From positions 372,001-436,000 of the forward strand of contig NZ_JAPDDR010000001.1 in NCBI RefSeq assembly GCF_025950095.1: 64,000 nt of DNA, in the 5' to 3' direction. Origin of the DNA: Luteolibacter rhizosphaerae (lineage in GTDB: Bacteria > Verrucomicrobiota > Verrucomicrobiia > Verrucomicrobiales > Akkermansiaceae). Numbering within the stretch: the stretch's first letter is position 1; every line of letters starts with the position of its first letter. Shown here piece by piece: positions 1 to 8,647 of the stretch. The position numbers were made by a program, and so were the translations under genes. The notes under the pieces were generated by a model that saw only the letters and a program-made list of their open reading frames with translations, had not been told where the DNA came from and ran no database searches.

Positions 1-254
1 TCGATAATGTCACCCCGGAGGATCTCCGCATCGGCTCGCTGCTCCGCCGCATCGATACCGAGAAAGTGCCCGAAGTCATTCTCGCGCCCGGCTCCGATGT
101 GGAAGGCGAGGCCACCGCAAACTACCTCGCCAGCATCCTCCGCGGCCGCTGTCAGGTCACCCGCATTGCGCAGGGTCTTCCTGCCGGTGGCGGCTTGGAG
201 CATGCCGATGCCCTGACCCTTGCGCGGGCGCTCGAAGGGCGTCGCGACCTCTGA
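1..254 (+). CDS. recR: Recombination protein RecR, C-terminal part (5' end outside window)
   Basis: The last 83 codons of a gene entering from the left edge. The reading frame carries the end of a Toprim domain: an 'EVILAPGSDVEGEATANYLA' stretch, then 'VTRIAQGLPAGGGLEHADALTLARALEGRR', matches the C-terminus of RecR in order and spacing. RecR works with RecFO to load RecA on gapped DNA in the cytoplasm. The N-terminal helix-hairpin-helix and Cys4 zinc finger lie outside the window. It sits 29 bp ahead of a methyltransferase gene on the same strand, possibly the same transcript. The identification rests on the highly characteristic end of the family. Confidence 0.93.
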   Translation, partial: DNVTPEDLRIGSLLRRIDTEKVPEVILAPGSDVEGEATANYLASILRGRCQVTRIAQGLPAGGGLEHADALTLARALEGRRDL

Positions 255-283
255 ATTCCGGATCTCAAATTCTCCCTTTCCCG

Positions 284-1174
284 ATGCCTCAACCGCCCCG
301 CAAACGCCCGCACTATCAGGCGAAGAAGACTTGGAAGCAGGGTGGGGGACCGCGTCCCGGCGGTGGAAATCCGGGCTACTCCGGACCGAAGCGCCCCGCC
401 CCGCGCCGCGATGGGCCGGAGCAAGGCTGGGACCAAGTCGCCGGCTGGTATGACAAGCTCGTCGGTGATCGTGGCTCGGACTATCACCGGAATGTCATTC
501 TCCCTGCGGCCATGCGCCTGCTGGCCCCGGCACCCGGCGAGAAGATTCTCGATCTGTGCTGCGGCCAAGGCGTGCTGATCCCGCTGCTGCTCGAAGCGAA
601 GGCGGCGAAGGTCACCGGGGTCGATGCCAGCCCGCGCTTGATCGAGTCCGCGCAGCGCCGGTTCGGCCCCGATCCCCGCATCGATCTGGTCGTGGCAGAT
701 GCCTGTGTACCCGGCTCTTGGGCGGATGGTTCGCACGATGCCGCTGCCTGTATCATGGCCGTGCACGATGTGCCGGATCTTCCCGCGATGGCCCGCCAAG
801 TGGCCGCTTCCCTGAAGCCCGGCGGCCGCTTCGTCGCGGTCTTCATGCACCCCTGCTTCCGCATCCCGCAGCAGGCCCACTGGGGCTGGGATGAGGGGCG
901 GAAACTCCAGTTCCGCCGCGTGGACCGCTATGGCGTTCCGCAGGAGATTCCCATTGTCACCCATCCCGGGCAGGGCGGGGGAGATACCACCACCTTCTAC
1001 CATCGCCCGGTCGGCGATGTTCTCACCGCCTTCGGCCAAGCCGGCCTAGGGGTCACCGTCTGCGAGGAACTCTACAGCCACCGCCGTTCCCAGCCCGGCC
1101 CGCGGGCGAAGGGCGAGAACCGCGCGGTGAAGGAGTTCCCCGTCTTCATGGCGATCTCTTGTGTGAAGCGCTAG
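284..1174 (+). CDS. Class I SAM-dependent methyltransferase
   Basis: A 296-residue protein. Residues 1-55 are a Pro/Arg/Gly/Lys-rich, probably disordered tail. A Rossmann methyltransferase core starts near residue 65. Motif I is 'ILDLCCGQGVL', followed by 'VTGVDASPRLIESAQRRF' (acidic residue binding the SAM ribose), and a later 'LKPGGRFVAVFMHPCF' corresponds to the post-motif III strand. The substrate cannot be read from sequence; the UbiE/Methyltransf_11-like core occurs in enzymes acting on lipids, quinones and small molecules. It follows recR closely and converges with the toxin gene downstream. The basic low-complexity head is unusual and may bind RNA or DNA, which is inference. Confidence 0.85.
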   Translation: MPQPPRKRPHYQAKKTWKQGGGPRPGGGNPGYSGPKRPAPRRDGPEQGWDQVAGWYDKLVGDRGSDYHRNVILPAAMRLLAPAPGEKILDLCCGQGVLIPLLLEAKAAKVTGVDASPRLIESAQRRFGPDPRIDLVVADACVPGSWADGSHDAAACIMAVHDVPDLPAMARQVAASLKPGGRFVAVFMHPCFRIPQQAHWGWDEGRKLQFRRVDRYGVPQEIPIVTHPGQGGGDTTTFYHRPVGDVLTAFGQAGLGVTVCEELYSHRRSQPGPRAKGENRAVKEFPVFMAISCVKR

Positions 1175-1189
1175 ATCGTGCCGAGGGGT

Positions 1190-1498
1190 CTATTGCGTAT
1201 CGTCCTTGAGGCGGCGCGGAAGGTCCATGCTCTCGTGTAAGATGGAAAGCACGCCAATGGTTCCGTTCGGGAACTCCCTGAAGAAGATATAATGGTGCCG
1301 GTAGCGGGTGAAGAAGATGCCGTGAAAGCGCCGCTCCTTGGCCGCCCTCCATGTGAGCCTCTGCTGCGATAGCGATTCGGCATGGGAAATGAGGCCCGTC
1401 ACGTACTCGTCGGCTTGGTTATCGTCCCAAGCTTCTGCCGTGTAGGTCCAGATTTCGAGCAGTCGCTCCCGAGCTGCTGGCAAAATCACGACCTTCAC
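1190..1498 (-). CDS. RelE/ParE-type toxin
   Basis: A 102-residue basic protein of the ParE/RelE fold. It opens with 'VVILPAARERLLEIWTYTAE', typical of ParE N-terminal helices. It carries a central 'RRFHGIFFTRYRHHYIFF' beta-sheet segment and ends 'VLSILHESMDLPRRL', the usual C-terminal strand with Arg. ParE members poison DNA gyrase; RelE members cleave mRNA on ribosomes, and which applies cannot be told here. The start is GTG and overlaps the antitoxin stop by four bases (GTGA), the translational coupling expected for a toxin-antitoxin pair in antitoxin-first order. Confidence 0.88.
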   Translation of the reverse strand: MKVVILPAARERLLEIWTYTAEAWDDNQADEYVTGLISHAESLSQQRLTWRAAKERRFHGIFFTRYRHHYIFFREFPNGTIGVLSILHESMDLPRRLKDDTQ

Positions 1499-1761
1499 TT
1501 GGCTTCCTCCCGGCGTCGTCTGGCTTCGGCTAGGACAGACTTCGGATCAAGCGGAACAAAGTCCGATTCGGATGCCGCCATCCCGGCCTTTAATTCCAGA
1601 TGGAGGGCGTCCCAGCGCTGTGCTTCGTCGCGCTCATAATCGCGGCGAACGAGGTCGCGGATGTATTCGCTGGCCGAGCCATAAAGACCGTCGGTACCGG
1701 AGCGTTGCTCCACGAATTCCTTCAACGCGCCTGAAAACCGTACGTTCACGCCTTCCGCCAT
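1495..1761 (-). CDS. ParD/CopG-like ribbon-helix-helix antitoxin
   Basis: An 88-residue protein starting 'MAEGVNVRFSGALKEFVEQR', the beta-strand plus helix of a ribbon-helix-helix DNA-binding domain. A 'GSASEYIRDLVRRDYERDEA' helix follows, the ParD signature region. The C-terminal part is acidic/basic and would wrap the toxin. An upstream ATG nine codons earlier is possible, but this start aligns better with ParD proteins. It would neutralise the downstream toxin and autorepress the operon. Together the two genes make an ordinary chromosomal type II pair; there is no sign of nearby mobile DNA. Confidence 0.87.
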   Translation of the reverse strand: MAEGVNVRFSGALKEFVEQRSGTDGLYGSASEYIRDLVRRDYERDEAQRWDALHLELKAGMAASESDFVPLDPKSVLAEARRRREEAK

Positions 1762-1954
1762 AGGCGGTAAGCTACACTTGTCCCACAAAAAGTCAATTTC
1801 GTGGGACGGGCTCTACCTAGGCCTTCGCGCCGTAGGCCGCCTATCTGGCTATTCAGGTCCGCTTTTGCCGCGCCTGCCGCCTCGCATGCCCTCTTCGGTC
1901 AAATCCGCCCCCGCCATTGACGCGCCATCACCGGCCCCCTAGGTTCCCGCCCGA

Positions 1955-2968
1955 ATGAGCGGCTGCCACGGTCCCCAGATGAAGATGGATCCTGCCCTGC
2001 ACCAGGACAAGAAGCCGTCCTGGATCAAGGTGCGTTTGCCGAACAATCCGGTATTCTGGTCCACCAAGTCCCTGATCACCGACCTCAAGCTGGTCACGGT
2101 CTGCGAGGAGGCCCAGTGCCCGAATCGCTGGGAGTGCTGGGGCCAAGGCACCGCCACCTTCATGATCGCGGGTGAGAAGTGCACCCGTGCCTGCGGCTTC
2201 TGCGCGGTAAAGACCGCCAAGCCCGATGCGCTGGAGATCGACGAGCCGGTCCGCGTGGCCGAGGCGACCCGCCGCATGAAGCTCAAGCACGTGGTCATCA
2301 CCGCCGTGGCTCGCGACGATCTTCGCGATGGGGGTGCGAAGCATTTCCAAGAGACCATCGAAGCGGTGCGGGCGGTGAATCCCGGCATCGTGATCGAGGT
2401 GCTCGTTCCCGATTTCAACGACCGCGATTGGGCCTTGCAGATGGTGATGGATGCGCGCCCGCACATCTTTAACCACAACCTCGAAACGGTCGAGCGCCTC
2501 ACCCCGCTGGTGCGCTCCCGGGCAAAGTATCATCGCAGCTTGGCCGTGCTGAAGAAGGCAAAGGCCATGGTCGCTGGCAAGGTGGCCACCAAGAGCGGCA
2601 TCATGTTGGGCCTCGGCGAAACCCGCGATGAGATCCACCGCGCGATGGATGACCTGCTCGAAGCGGACGTCACCGTGCTGACCATGGGCCAGTATCTTCG
2701 TCCTACACCGCGCCACTTGCCGGTGGTGGAATACATCGAGCCTGCGGCCTTTGATGAACTGAAGCAGATCGCTCTGGCCAAGGGTTTCCGGCATGTTGCG
2801 AGCGGCCCCTTGGTCCGCAGTTCCTATCACGCCGCGGACTTCCGTCCCGAGCTGGATATCATGGACGAGATCGAGAAGGCCGCTCCGGTCCGTGGCTTGG
2901 ATCTCCAGCCCGAGGATCTGCCGATCCCGGCGGCGCGTCCGGCGCTTGTCCGTGCCTCCGTGGCTTGA
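1955..2968 (+). CDS. lipA: Lipoyl synthase
   Basis: A 337-residue radical-SAM enzyme that inserts two sulfurs into octanoyl groups on E2/H-protein lipoyl domains. Both cluster motifs are visible. The auxiliary cluster ligands are in 'CEEAQCPNRWECWG' (C-x4-C-x5-C), and the radical SAM cluster is 'CTRACGFC' (C-x3-C-x2-C). The LipA-specific 'HVVITAVARDDLRDGGAKHF', 'FNHNLETVERL' and 'LTMGQYLRPTPRHLPV' also appear. Two more in-frame ATGs lie 24 and 30 bases downstream, so the start could be slightly later. The gene is monocistronic in this view, with 124 bp before the next gene and no lipB alongside. Confidence 0.97.
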   Translation: MSGCHGPQMKMDPALHQDKKPSWIKVRLPNNPVFWSTKSLITDLKLVTVCEEAQCPNRWECWGQGTATFMIAGEKCTRACGFCAVKTAKPDALEIDEPVRVAEATRRMKLKHVVITAVARDDLRDGGAKHFQETIEAVRAVNPGIVIEVLVPDFNDRDWALQMVMDARPHIFNHNLETVERLTPLVRSRAKYHRSLAVLKKAKAMVAGKVATKSGIMLGLGETRDEIHRAMDDLLEADVTVLTMGQYLRPTPRHLPVVEYIEPAAFDELKQIALAKGFRHVASGPLVRSSYHAADFRPELDIMDEIEKAAPVRGLDLQPEDLPIPAARPALVRASVA

Positions 2969-3092
2969 TCTGCCAACCTGGTGAGGCTGGCTCGACTCGC
3001 GGGAGCACTGCTCCACGCGATCCCGTGTCTTGACGCAAAAGTTAAGAAAGGTTAAGGGATCGCGGTTTGCAGGCACCTCCCTAAGGCCGGAC

Positions 3093-3893
3093 ATGAAGCT
3101 CATCCCTATCCTCGCGGCGTCATTTCTCCACGCCCTCGCCGGAACCGCCGGCGCCCAGATCGTCAATATCGACTTCGACGAGTTCTCGACCAACCAAGTC
3201 TACCAAGGCTCGGCCGCGGCCAATGATCCGAATGGTGCTGCCTCGATCTGGAATCGTCTCAGCGGGAACAGCGCCGGCTCGGGCTCGGTGAACGGGCTGA
3301 ACCTGCTCGACTCGGACGGGGAGGAGACCGGCATCGGCATCAGCTTTGGGATCAGCGGGAGCTACCACAGCGGATCGAATCCTCTCCAGCCCGGGCAGCA
3401 GCAGCTGGGGCCCTACGAGGATCTGATGACCGACTATGTCTTCATCTCCGCGACCACGCCGGCCGATGTCATCACCCGCACCGGCCTGATCACGGGACTC
3501 GACCCCGGCAAGCTCTACGACATCTATTTCTACGGGCAGGGGAACAACTTCCTCGATGCCTATTCAGAAGGCCAGAACAGCCTCTTCACCGTCGATGGTA
3601 TCTCGCAGCAGACCTCTTGGGACGAGGTTGTGGGTGGCGATGGCCAACTGGTGGAAGGCATCGAGTACGTGCGATTCTCCGTCACCGCGAACCTCAGCGG
3701 GGAAATCTCCTTCGACTGGTCGAATGTCGTCGCCGGACCGGGCGGCAATGTCGCCACCGATCTGGATGGCAACGCCTCCCGTTTCGGGGTGCTCAACGCG
3801 ATCCAGATCGTGGATGTGGCTGCCGTGCCCGAACCTTCGGCGATGCTGCTCGGCGGCATCGGCATGCTTGCGCTGCTTCGCCGGCGGCGCTGA
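3093..3893 (+). CDS. PEP-CTERM sorting domain protein, secreted
   Basis: About 266 residues. It begins with a signal peptide (MKLIPILAASFLHALAGTAGA) and ends with the exosortase sorting signal 'VPEPSAMLLGGIGMLALLRRRR': PEP motif, hydrophobic helix, Arg cluster. The body is a Gly/Asn/Asp-rich beta-type sequence of the sort seen in Verrucomicrobia exported proteins, with no catalytic motif I can see. Such proteins are cleaved by an exosortase (EpsH/XrtA) and are linked to extracellular polysaccharide; no exosortase gene is in this window. The start was set at the ATG that opens the signal peptide, not an upstream in-frame start 63 bases earlier. Confidence 0.88.
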   Translation: MKLIPILAASFLHALAGTAGAQIVNIDFDEFSTNQVYQGSAAANDPNGAASIWNRLSGNSAGSGSVNGLNLLDSDGEETGIGISFGISGSYHSGSNPLQPGQQQLGPYEDLMTDYVFISATTPADVITRTGLITGLDPGKLYDIYFYGQGNNFLDAYSEGQNSLFTVDGISQQTSWDEVVGGDGQLVEGIEYVRFSVTANLSGEISFDWSNVVAGPGGNVATDLDGNASRFGVLNAIQIVDVAAVPEPSAMLLGGIGMLALLRRRR

Positions 3894-3899
3894 TCGCTG

Positions 3900-5168
3900 C
3901 TACTCGCGCACTCGTTCGACTCTCGCGCCGAGGGCAGAGAGCTTCTCGTCGATGTGCTCGTAGCCGCGGTCGATGTGATAGAGGCGACGGATTTCCGTGG
4001 AGCCCTTCGCGGTGAGAGCGGCAAGAACGAGTGCGGCGGAGGCGCGCAGATCGCTCGCCATGACCGGCGCGGCGCTGAGTTGCTCCACCCCTTTGATCAC
4101 GGCCTTGCCTTCACTCACTTGGATGTCGGCGCCCATGCGCTTGAGCTCCGCGCAGTGCATGAAGCGCTGAGGGAAGATCGTGTCCATCACGATGCTCGTG
4201 CCCGGCGTGGTGACGAAGAGGGCGGTCATCTGCGCCTGCATGTCGGTCGGGTAGCCGGGATAGGGTTCCGTCACGATCTCCGCGGACATCGGCGTGTCGC
4301 CGCGGTGGACCGTGCAAGCATCGCCCACATCGTTGAAGTGTACCTGATGCCCTGCCTTGCGCAGGGCGGAGGTGATGGCGGTGAGATGCTCGTGGCGGAT
4401 GCGGCGCAGGGTCACGCCTTCCCCGGCGAGTGCGGCGGCAGCCATGAAGGTGCCGGCTTCGATCCGATCCGGGATCACGTTGTGCACGCAGCCCTTCAGC
4501 TTCGACACGCCCTCGATCGTGATGACCGGGGTGCCAGCGCCGGTGATCTTCGCACCCATCGCATTCAGGAAGTCGGCCAAGTCCACGACCTCGGGCTCGC
4601 AGGCGGCGGAGGTGATGGTGGTGATGCCTTCCGCCAGAGTCGCTGCCATCATCACGTTGTCGGTGCCAAGCACGGTGGGGCCCTGCGGGCCGCAGAGGTC
4701 CACGGTCGCGCCCTTCAGCCCATCCGGGGCGGAGAGAATCACATTGCCGCCTTCGATCTCGGCTTTCGCTCCCAGCGCTTCCAGACCGCGGATATGGAGA
4801 TCCACCGGACGGTCGCCGATCACGCAGCCGCCCGGCAGCGCCACCACGCAGCGGCGCATGCGGGCGAGCAGGGGACCCATGACGCAGACCGAAGCACGCA
4901 TCCGGCGCACGATCTCATAGGGCGCGGTGTCCATCACGTCCGCGGCGGTCACGCGCACGGTGCCGGAGAAGCGCTCCACATCCGCACCGAGACCGGTGAG
5001 GATCTGCACCATGTAGTTGGTGTCGGACACGTCCGGCACGCGGCGGATCACGCAATCCTCTTCGGTCAGAAGGGTGGCCGCCAGAATCGGCAGCGAGGCA
5101 TTCTTGGAGCCGGAAACGGTGATCGCGCCGTGGATGGGAGTGCCGCCGTGTACGATGAGTTTGTCCAT
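3900..5168 (-). CDS. murA: UDP-N-acetylglucosamine 1-carboxyvinyltransferase
   Basis: 422 residues, the usual MurA length. It transfers enolpyruvate from PEP to UDP-GlcNAc, the first committed step of peptidoglycan synthesis, in the cytoplasm. The N-terminus 'MDKLIVHGGTPIHGAITVSG' with 'SGSKNASLPILAA' contains the family Lys/Asn. The catalytic cysteine is Cys115 in 'LPGGCVIGDRPVDLH', at the same residue number as in E. coli, so fosfomycin sensitivity is predicted on this point. 'GYPTDMQAQMTALF' and 'DLRASAALVLAAL' complete the signature. The start at MDKL is preferred over an upstream in-frame extension that would run into prmC. It lies 25 bp after prmC on the same strand. Confidence 0.97.
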   Translation of the reverse strand: MDKLIVHGGTPIHGAITVSGSKNASLPILAATLLTEEDCVIRRVPDVSDTNYMVQILTGLGADVERFSGTVRVTAADVMDTAPYEIVRRMRASVCVMGPLLARMRRCVVALPGGCVIGDRPVDLHIRGLEALGAKAEIEGGNVILSAPDGLKGATVDLCGPQGPTVLGTDNVMMAATLAEGITTITSAACEPEVVDLADFLNAMGAKITGAGTPVITIEGVSKLKGCVHNVIPDRIEAGTFMAAAALAGEGVTLRRIRHEHLTAITSALRKAGHQVHFNDVGDACTVHRGDTPMSAEIVTEPYPGYPTDMQAQMTALFVTTPGTSIVMDTIFPQRFMHCAELKRMGADIQVSEGKAVIKGVEQLSAAPVMASDLRASAALVLAALTAKGSTEIRRLYHIDRGYEHIDEKLSALGARVERVRE

Positions 5169-5193
5169 TGAGCAGGTAAGAAAGGAAGAAAGT

Positions 5194-6036
5194 CTAGGCG
5201 CGCCGGGCCACCGGGAAGCGGGCGATGCCCGAAAGGTCCTTGATGGTGCGGATGTCCGTGAGCCCTGCAGCGCGCAGCAGCGACTCCGTTTCGGCAGCTT
5301 GGTCGATGCCGATTTCCAACGCAAGCCATCCCCCGGGCAGCAAGCGATTGGCTGCTTCCGGAACGAAGCGGCGGATCAGGTCCATGCCGTCCGGACCTCC
5401 AAACAGCGCCAGATCAGGATCGTAGGCCAACTCCTTGGCCAAGCTGTTCCGGTCCGCCTCGGGAACATAGGGAAGATTGGCCACGATCAGGTCGAAGCTC
5501 CGATCGCCCAGGCCCGAGAAGAGGTCGCTAGCCACGAACTCGACGTTCGCAATCTCCAGTGTCTTCGCGTTCTCCGCGCTCAGGGCCAGGGCATCAGGAG
5601 AAAGATCCGCGAGCACGACCTGCGCAGCCGGTTTTTCTGCGGCCAGGGTCAGTCCCAGCACGCCGCTACCGCAGCCCATGTCCAGGATCGCTGATGCCTG
5701 GGGCAAGGTTGCGTTTTTCAGAACCCACTCCGCGAGCTCTTCGGTTTCGGGGCGCGGGATCAGGCCGCGGCCGTCACTCTTGAACTCGCGCTTGTGAAAG
5801 AACACCGAGCCGACCAGATGCTGGACGGGCACGCCCTCGCCGCGCTTCTTCAGCATCTCGCGCAGCGGTGCCAGATCCTTCTCCTCTAGCGCTTGGTCGA
5901 AGCGCAGGTAGAGGTCCATGCGGGTGCAGCACAACTGGTGCGCCACCAGCATCTGCATGTTTCGCCGCGCATCCTCGATGCCTTTCTTGGTGAGGTAGGC
6001 GGTGCCCTTGTCGAGCGTTTCTAGTACGGTGGTCAT
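5194..6036 (-). CDS. prmC: Peptide chain release factor N5-glutamine methyltransferase
   Basis: 280 residues. It methylates the Gln of the GGQ motif in RF1/RF2. An N-terminal helical domain (residues 1-85, with 'LVAHQLCCTRMDLYLRFDQ') precedes the SAM domain with 'ILDMGCGSGVLGLTLA'. The substrate-binding NPPY motif appears as 'NLPYVPEADR', a known variant in PrmC/HemK relatives. 'LIPRPETEELAEWVL' is the family-specific hinge. It is flanked by an M20 deacylase 9 bp upstream and murA 25 bp downstream on the same strand, so the three genes could be one transcript. Confidence 0.94.
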   Translation of the reverse strand: MTTVLETLDKGTAYLTKKGIEDARRNMQMLVAHQLCCTRMDLYLRFDQALEEKDLAPLREMLKKRGEGVPVQHLVGSVFFHKREFKSDGRGLIPRPETEELAEWVLKNATLPQASAILDMGCGSGVLGLTLAAEKPAAQVVLADLSPDALALSAENAKTLEIANVEFVASDLFSGLGDRSFDLIVANLPYVPEADRNSLAKELAYDPDLALFGGPDGMDLIRRFVPEAANRLLPGGWLALEIGIDQAAETESLLRAAGLTDIRTIKDLSGIARFPVARRA

Positions 6037-6045
6037 CCGGGAAAA

Positions 6046-7173
6046 TCAGGCGAGCGAGCGGATGAAGTTCGTGAAGAACGCGGCTCCTTCTTCCAGCGCG
6101 GCGATGTCGATGAATTCGTCGCAGGTGTGAGCTTGGTCGATCGAGCCAGGCCCCATGCATACCGAGGCCAAGCCCGCGTTGGAGAGGTGGGCGGCATCGG
6201 AGAACCAAGGTGCACCCACTGCCTTGCATTCGGTGCGTACATCTTGGATCCGGTCGATCCAAGGGTGGGTTGCGGGGATTTCCATCGGCGGATTCTCGTG
6301 TGGTTTCACCATCTCCAGCGGAAGGTCGAGACGGTCGATCTCGGCTTTGAGCAGAGCCAAGGCTCCGCCCGCATCGCGCAGAGCCGGGGTGATGCGAATA
6401 TCGATCTCCGCATCCGCCAGATCCGGAACGATGTTCGGGCGCGATCCGGACCGAAGGACGCCCACATTGAAGGTCGAGCGTCCCAGCACCGGGTGGATGT
6501 AGCCCGCGAGCTTCGGAACGATCTCGCGCTCCAAGGTATCGAGCGCGCGCGCCAGCTTCATCGCCGCATTGTCGCCGCGCTCCGGCTGGGAGGAGTGAGC
6601 CGCTTTTCCGGAAGCGCGGAGCGTCGCCCACAGCGAGCCCTTGGTGGTGTGGACGATGTTCAGCGAGGTCGGCTCGCCGACGATGGCGAAGGCGTAGTCA
6701 TGGGCGTGGTGTTTCGCGAAGTCCTTCGAGCCCCATTGGCTCGATTCCTCGCCCATGAAGCCGACGAAATCCACGGCTATGGGGAGATCCTTGAGGATTG
6801 AGGCGTTTTCCTTGAGGCCCCAGAGCATGGCAGCCATCGGGCCCTTGGTGTCGGATGAGCCCCGGCCCCAGACGCGGCCATCGCGGATCTCGCCGCTAAA
6901 AGGGTCGATGGTCATGCTGCCGACCCCGACGGTATCGAGATGGGGGCCAAGTAGGATGCGGGGTCGACCGTCGCGCGGGGCGAAGCGGGCGATCAGGTTC
7001 GGCCGCCCGGGGCGGATTTCCTCTAGCACCACGGCGGCGCCGAAGCTTTCGAGCCAATTCTTGAGCCACGCGGCGATCTCGGCCTCCCCGGTCTTGTCGC
7101 TGCCGGCCGGGTTGTCCGGATTGACCGATGGAATGCGGACGAGCTGCTGGAGAAGTTCGACGGGACCGGTCAC
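6046..7173 (-). CDS. M20 family metallo-deacylase (ArgE/DapE/ACY1 type)
   Basis: 375 residues with the di-zinc M20 framework. The first His/Asp pair is in 'LLGPHLDTVGVG', the bridging Asp in 'GRGSSDTKGPMAAML', the general base Glu pair in 'MGEESSQWG', and the distal His near the C-terminus in 'DQAHTCDEFI'. Relatives deacylate N-acetylornithine, N-succinyl-diaminopimelate or other N-acyl amino acids; the sequence does not settle which. A dimerisation (lid) domain occupies roughly residues 175-285. It is first in a possible M20-prmC-murA run. A strong hairpin lies in the 275-bp leader upstream. Confidence 0.88.
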   Translation of the reverse strand: MTGPVELLQQLVRIPSVNPDNPAGSDKTGEAEIAAWLKNWLESFGAAVVLEEIRPGRPNLIARFAPRDGRPRILLGPHLDTVGVGSMTIDPFSGEIRDGRVWGRGSSDTKGPMAAMLWGLKENASILKDLPIAVDFVGFMGEESSQWGSKDFAKHHAHDYAFAIVGEPTSLNIVHTTKGSLWATLRASGKAAHSSQPERGDNAAMKLARALDTLEREIVPKLAGYIHPVLGRSTFNVGVLRSGSRPNIVPDLADAEIDIRITPALRDAGGALALLKAEIDRLDLPLEMVKPHENPPMEIPATHPWIDRIQDVRTECKAVGAPWFSDAAHLSNAGLASVCMGPGSIDQAHTCDEFIDIAALEEGAAFFTNFIRSLA

Positions 7174-7339
7174 GCGGTGGATTGGAGGCTATCAGGCCGG
7201 GATCGCCAACCCCGAAGCGCGGAAAGCTCTCCAGATACCGATCCCCCGCGATCGCGTAATGGCTGCCGGGGGTAAAATCGGCCATTCTTTTCGGCGTAAG
7301 GGATAGTTGCACAGCCCCCCTAAGCAAGGGACTAACGGC

Positions 7340-7379
7340 CCCCGGACACTGGAACGGTTCCCCCCTCTAGTGTCCGGGG
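7340..7379. other. Perfect 11-bp inverted repeat in intergenic leader
   Basis: CCCCGGACACT and AGTGTCCGGGG form an 11-bp perfect stem with an 18-nt loop. It sits in the 275-bp space between the end of the YiiX-like pseudogene and the start of the M20 deacylase, both on the minus strand. There is no T-run on either side, so a classic rho-independent terminator is not evident. It could end the upstream transcript, act as a leader structure, or be a palindromic binding site. The rest of this spacer shows no gene. Confidence 0.5.
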
Positions 7380-7448
7380 ACCTAAGGCTCCCAGGGTGGC
7401 CCCCCGCTGTGCACGTCTCCCTCTCCACGGATTCCGCCGAAGCGGGAC

Positions 7449-8062
7449 TCATTTGGAGAGTTTCGGCACCGGCACGAGCAGCGGTGAATCCGCAAGATCC
7501 CCCGGGGAAACCACCGGCTCATCCTGCGGCATTTTGTCGGCGGACCCGTAGCGCTTCTCGATCACCTTTTTCACCTCGGGGGCCTCCAGTTCGTAGTCAC
7601 GGAAGCGCTTGGTCGGGCAGAGTTCCACCCCGGCCTTTTTGAAGACCTTCCAGACCAGCTCCGAGCAGTAGAGAGTCTGGTCGTCCCAGCGGAAGTGCGG
7701 GTCGTAGTTCAAGCCGACCTGCTGTGTGCCCCAAGCTTTACCCGCCTCGATCGCTGCGGCGGATAGCTGCTCTTTCAAGCGCCGCACCTCGAAAGTCCCC
7801 GGCAGGCTCCGCTGCCGGAACTCTTCAAGCGGGGTGATCTTCACCGGCTGCGAGGCTTCCAAGACTTGAAGGCACCGTCTTGCTCGAAGATGACACCGCA
7901 ATGCGTGTAGCGGGAGCCGGTCGCGGCCCGGACGGCTTTAGCCTGCTCACCCCAGGTGCTTTGGAAAACCACGTCGCCGGTCTGATACTGATACTCTTCG
8001 GCGGCTTGAAGAGGGGCGAAGGCCAAGGCGGCCAAGGAAAATACAATGCGGCAGCGAAACAT
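7449..8062 (-). pseudogene. YiiX/permuted NlpC-P60-like cysteine hydrolase, frameshifted
   Basis: Two overlapping frames together make one secreted protein of about 203 residues. The first frame gives a signal peptide (FRCRIVFSLAALAFAPLQA), 'TGDVVFQSTWGEQAKAV' and the catalytic-His region 'SRYTHCGVIFEQDGAFK'. The second continues 'VLEASQPVKITPLEEF' and carries the catalytic-Cys region 'TLYCSELVWKVFKKAG'. In YiiX-family permuted papain-like hydrolases these elements are contiguous. Here the frame breaks near 7866, where restoring one G (AAG-GTC-TTG) would rejoin them. Neither half alone has both catalytic residues, so the gene is dead as written unless this is a sequencing error. YiiX relatives cleave amide or lipid-amide bonds in the envelope. 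Confidence 0.82.
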
Positions 8063-8158
8063 CGTGCCAGTTTACACCGCTCCCGCCCGGCCGCCACCCA
8101 ACAGGTGGAGGAATCTTCCGGGCTTGGCTTTACAATCAACTTGCGTTAAAGACCTGCC

Positions 8159-8644
8159 GTGCCAACCCGCAAAGCCAATGATTTCGCCCCCTACGTCGCG
8201 CTCGCGCTGCGCGTCGCCTTGGGGGTGTTCTTCTTTTACAGCGGGTGGTCGAAGATCTGGAGCGAGGGTCTGGACAATTTCACGCGCGCCGTCGCGAATT
8301 ACAAGATCGTCCACGAACCCTTGGATGCCGTGGTGGCCTACGCCATCCCTTGGTTGGAGATGATCTGCGGCCTGTTGCTCGTGATCGGGCTTTGGTTGCG
8401 CGGGGCGCTCTGGGGCCTAGCGGGACTCGTCGGCGTGTTCGCCTTCGGGGTGGGGATGGCGTGGTCGAAGAACCTGAACATTGCCTGCGGCTGCAACGGG
8501 AATCCGGACGGCTCGCCGATGAACTACACGACGAAGTTCGTGGAGTTCGGAGCCTACTGGGCGGCCCTTTTTTTCATCTGGTATCTCGGGCGGAAGAACA
8601 GCGGACACGTTTTCGGCGGGACCCGCCTGAAGCTTCCGGGCTGA
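8159..8644 (+). CDS. MauE/DoxX-family integral membrane protein
   Basis: 161 residues with a GTG start. Four hydrophobic segments (about residues 12-28, 58-80, 83-103 and 128-146) fit the DoxX/MauE four-helix membrane fold. 'ALRVALGVFFFYSGWSKIW' is the characteristic first helix. A 'NIACGCNGN' segment places two cysteines near the third helix, as in MauE-type proteins that take part in thiol redox chemistry. Partners for such a redox path are not seen nearby. It is divergent from the YiiX-like pseudogene across 96 bp and converges with the CAP lipoprotein three bases past its stop. Confidence 0.8.
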   Translation: MPTRKANDFAPYVALALRVALGVFFFYSGWSKIWSEGLDNFTRAVANYKIVHEPLDAVVAYAIPWLEMICGLLLVIGLWLRGALWGLAGLVGVFAFGVGMAWSKNLNIACGCNGNPDGSPMNYTTKFVEFGAYWAALFFIWYLGRKNSGHVFGGTRLKLPG

Positions 8645-8647
8645 GTT

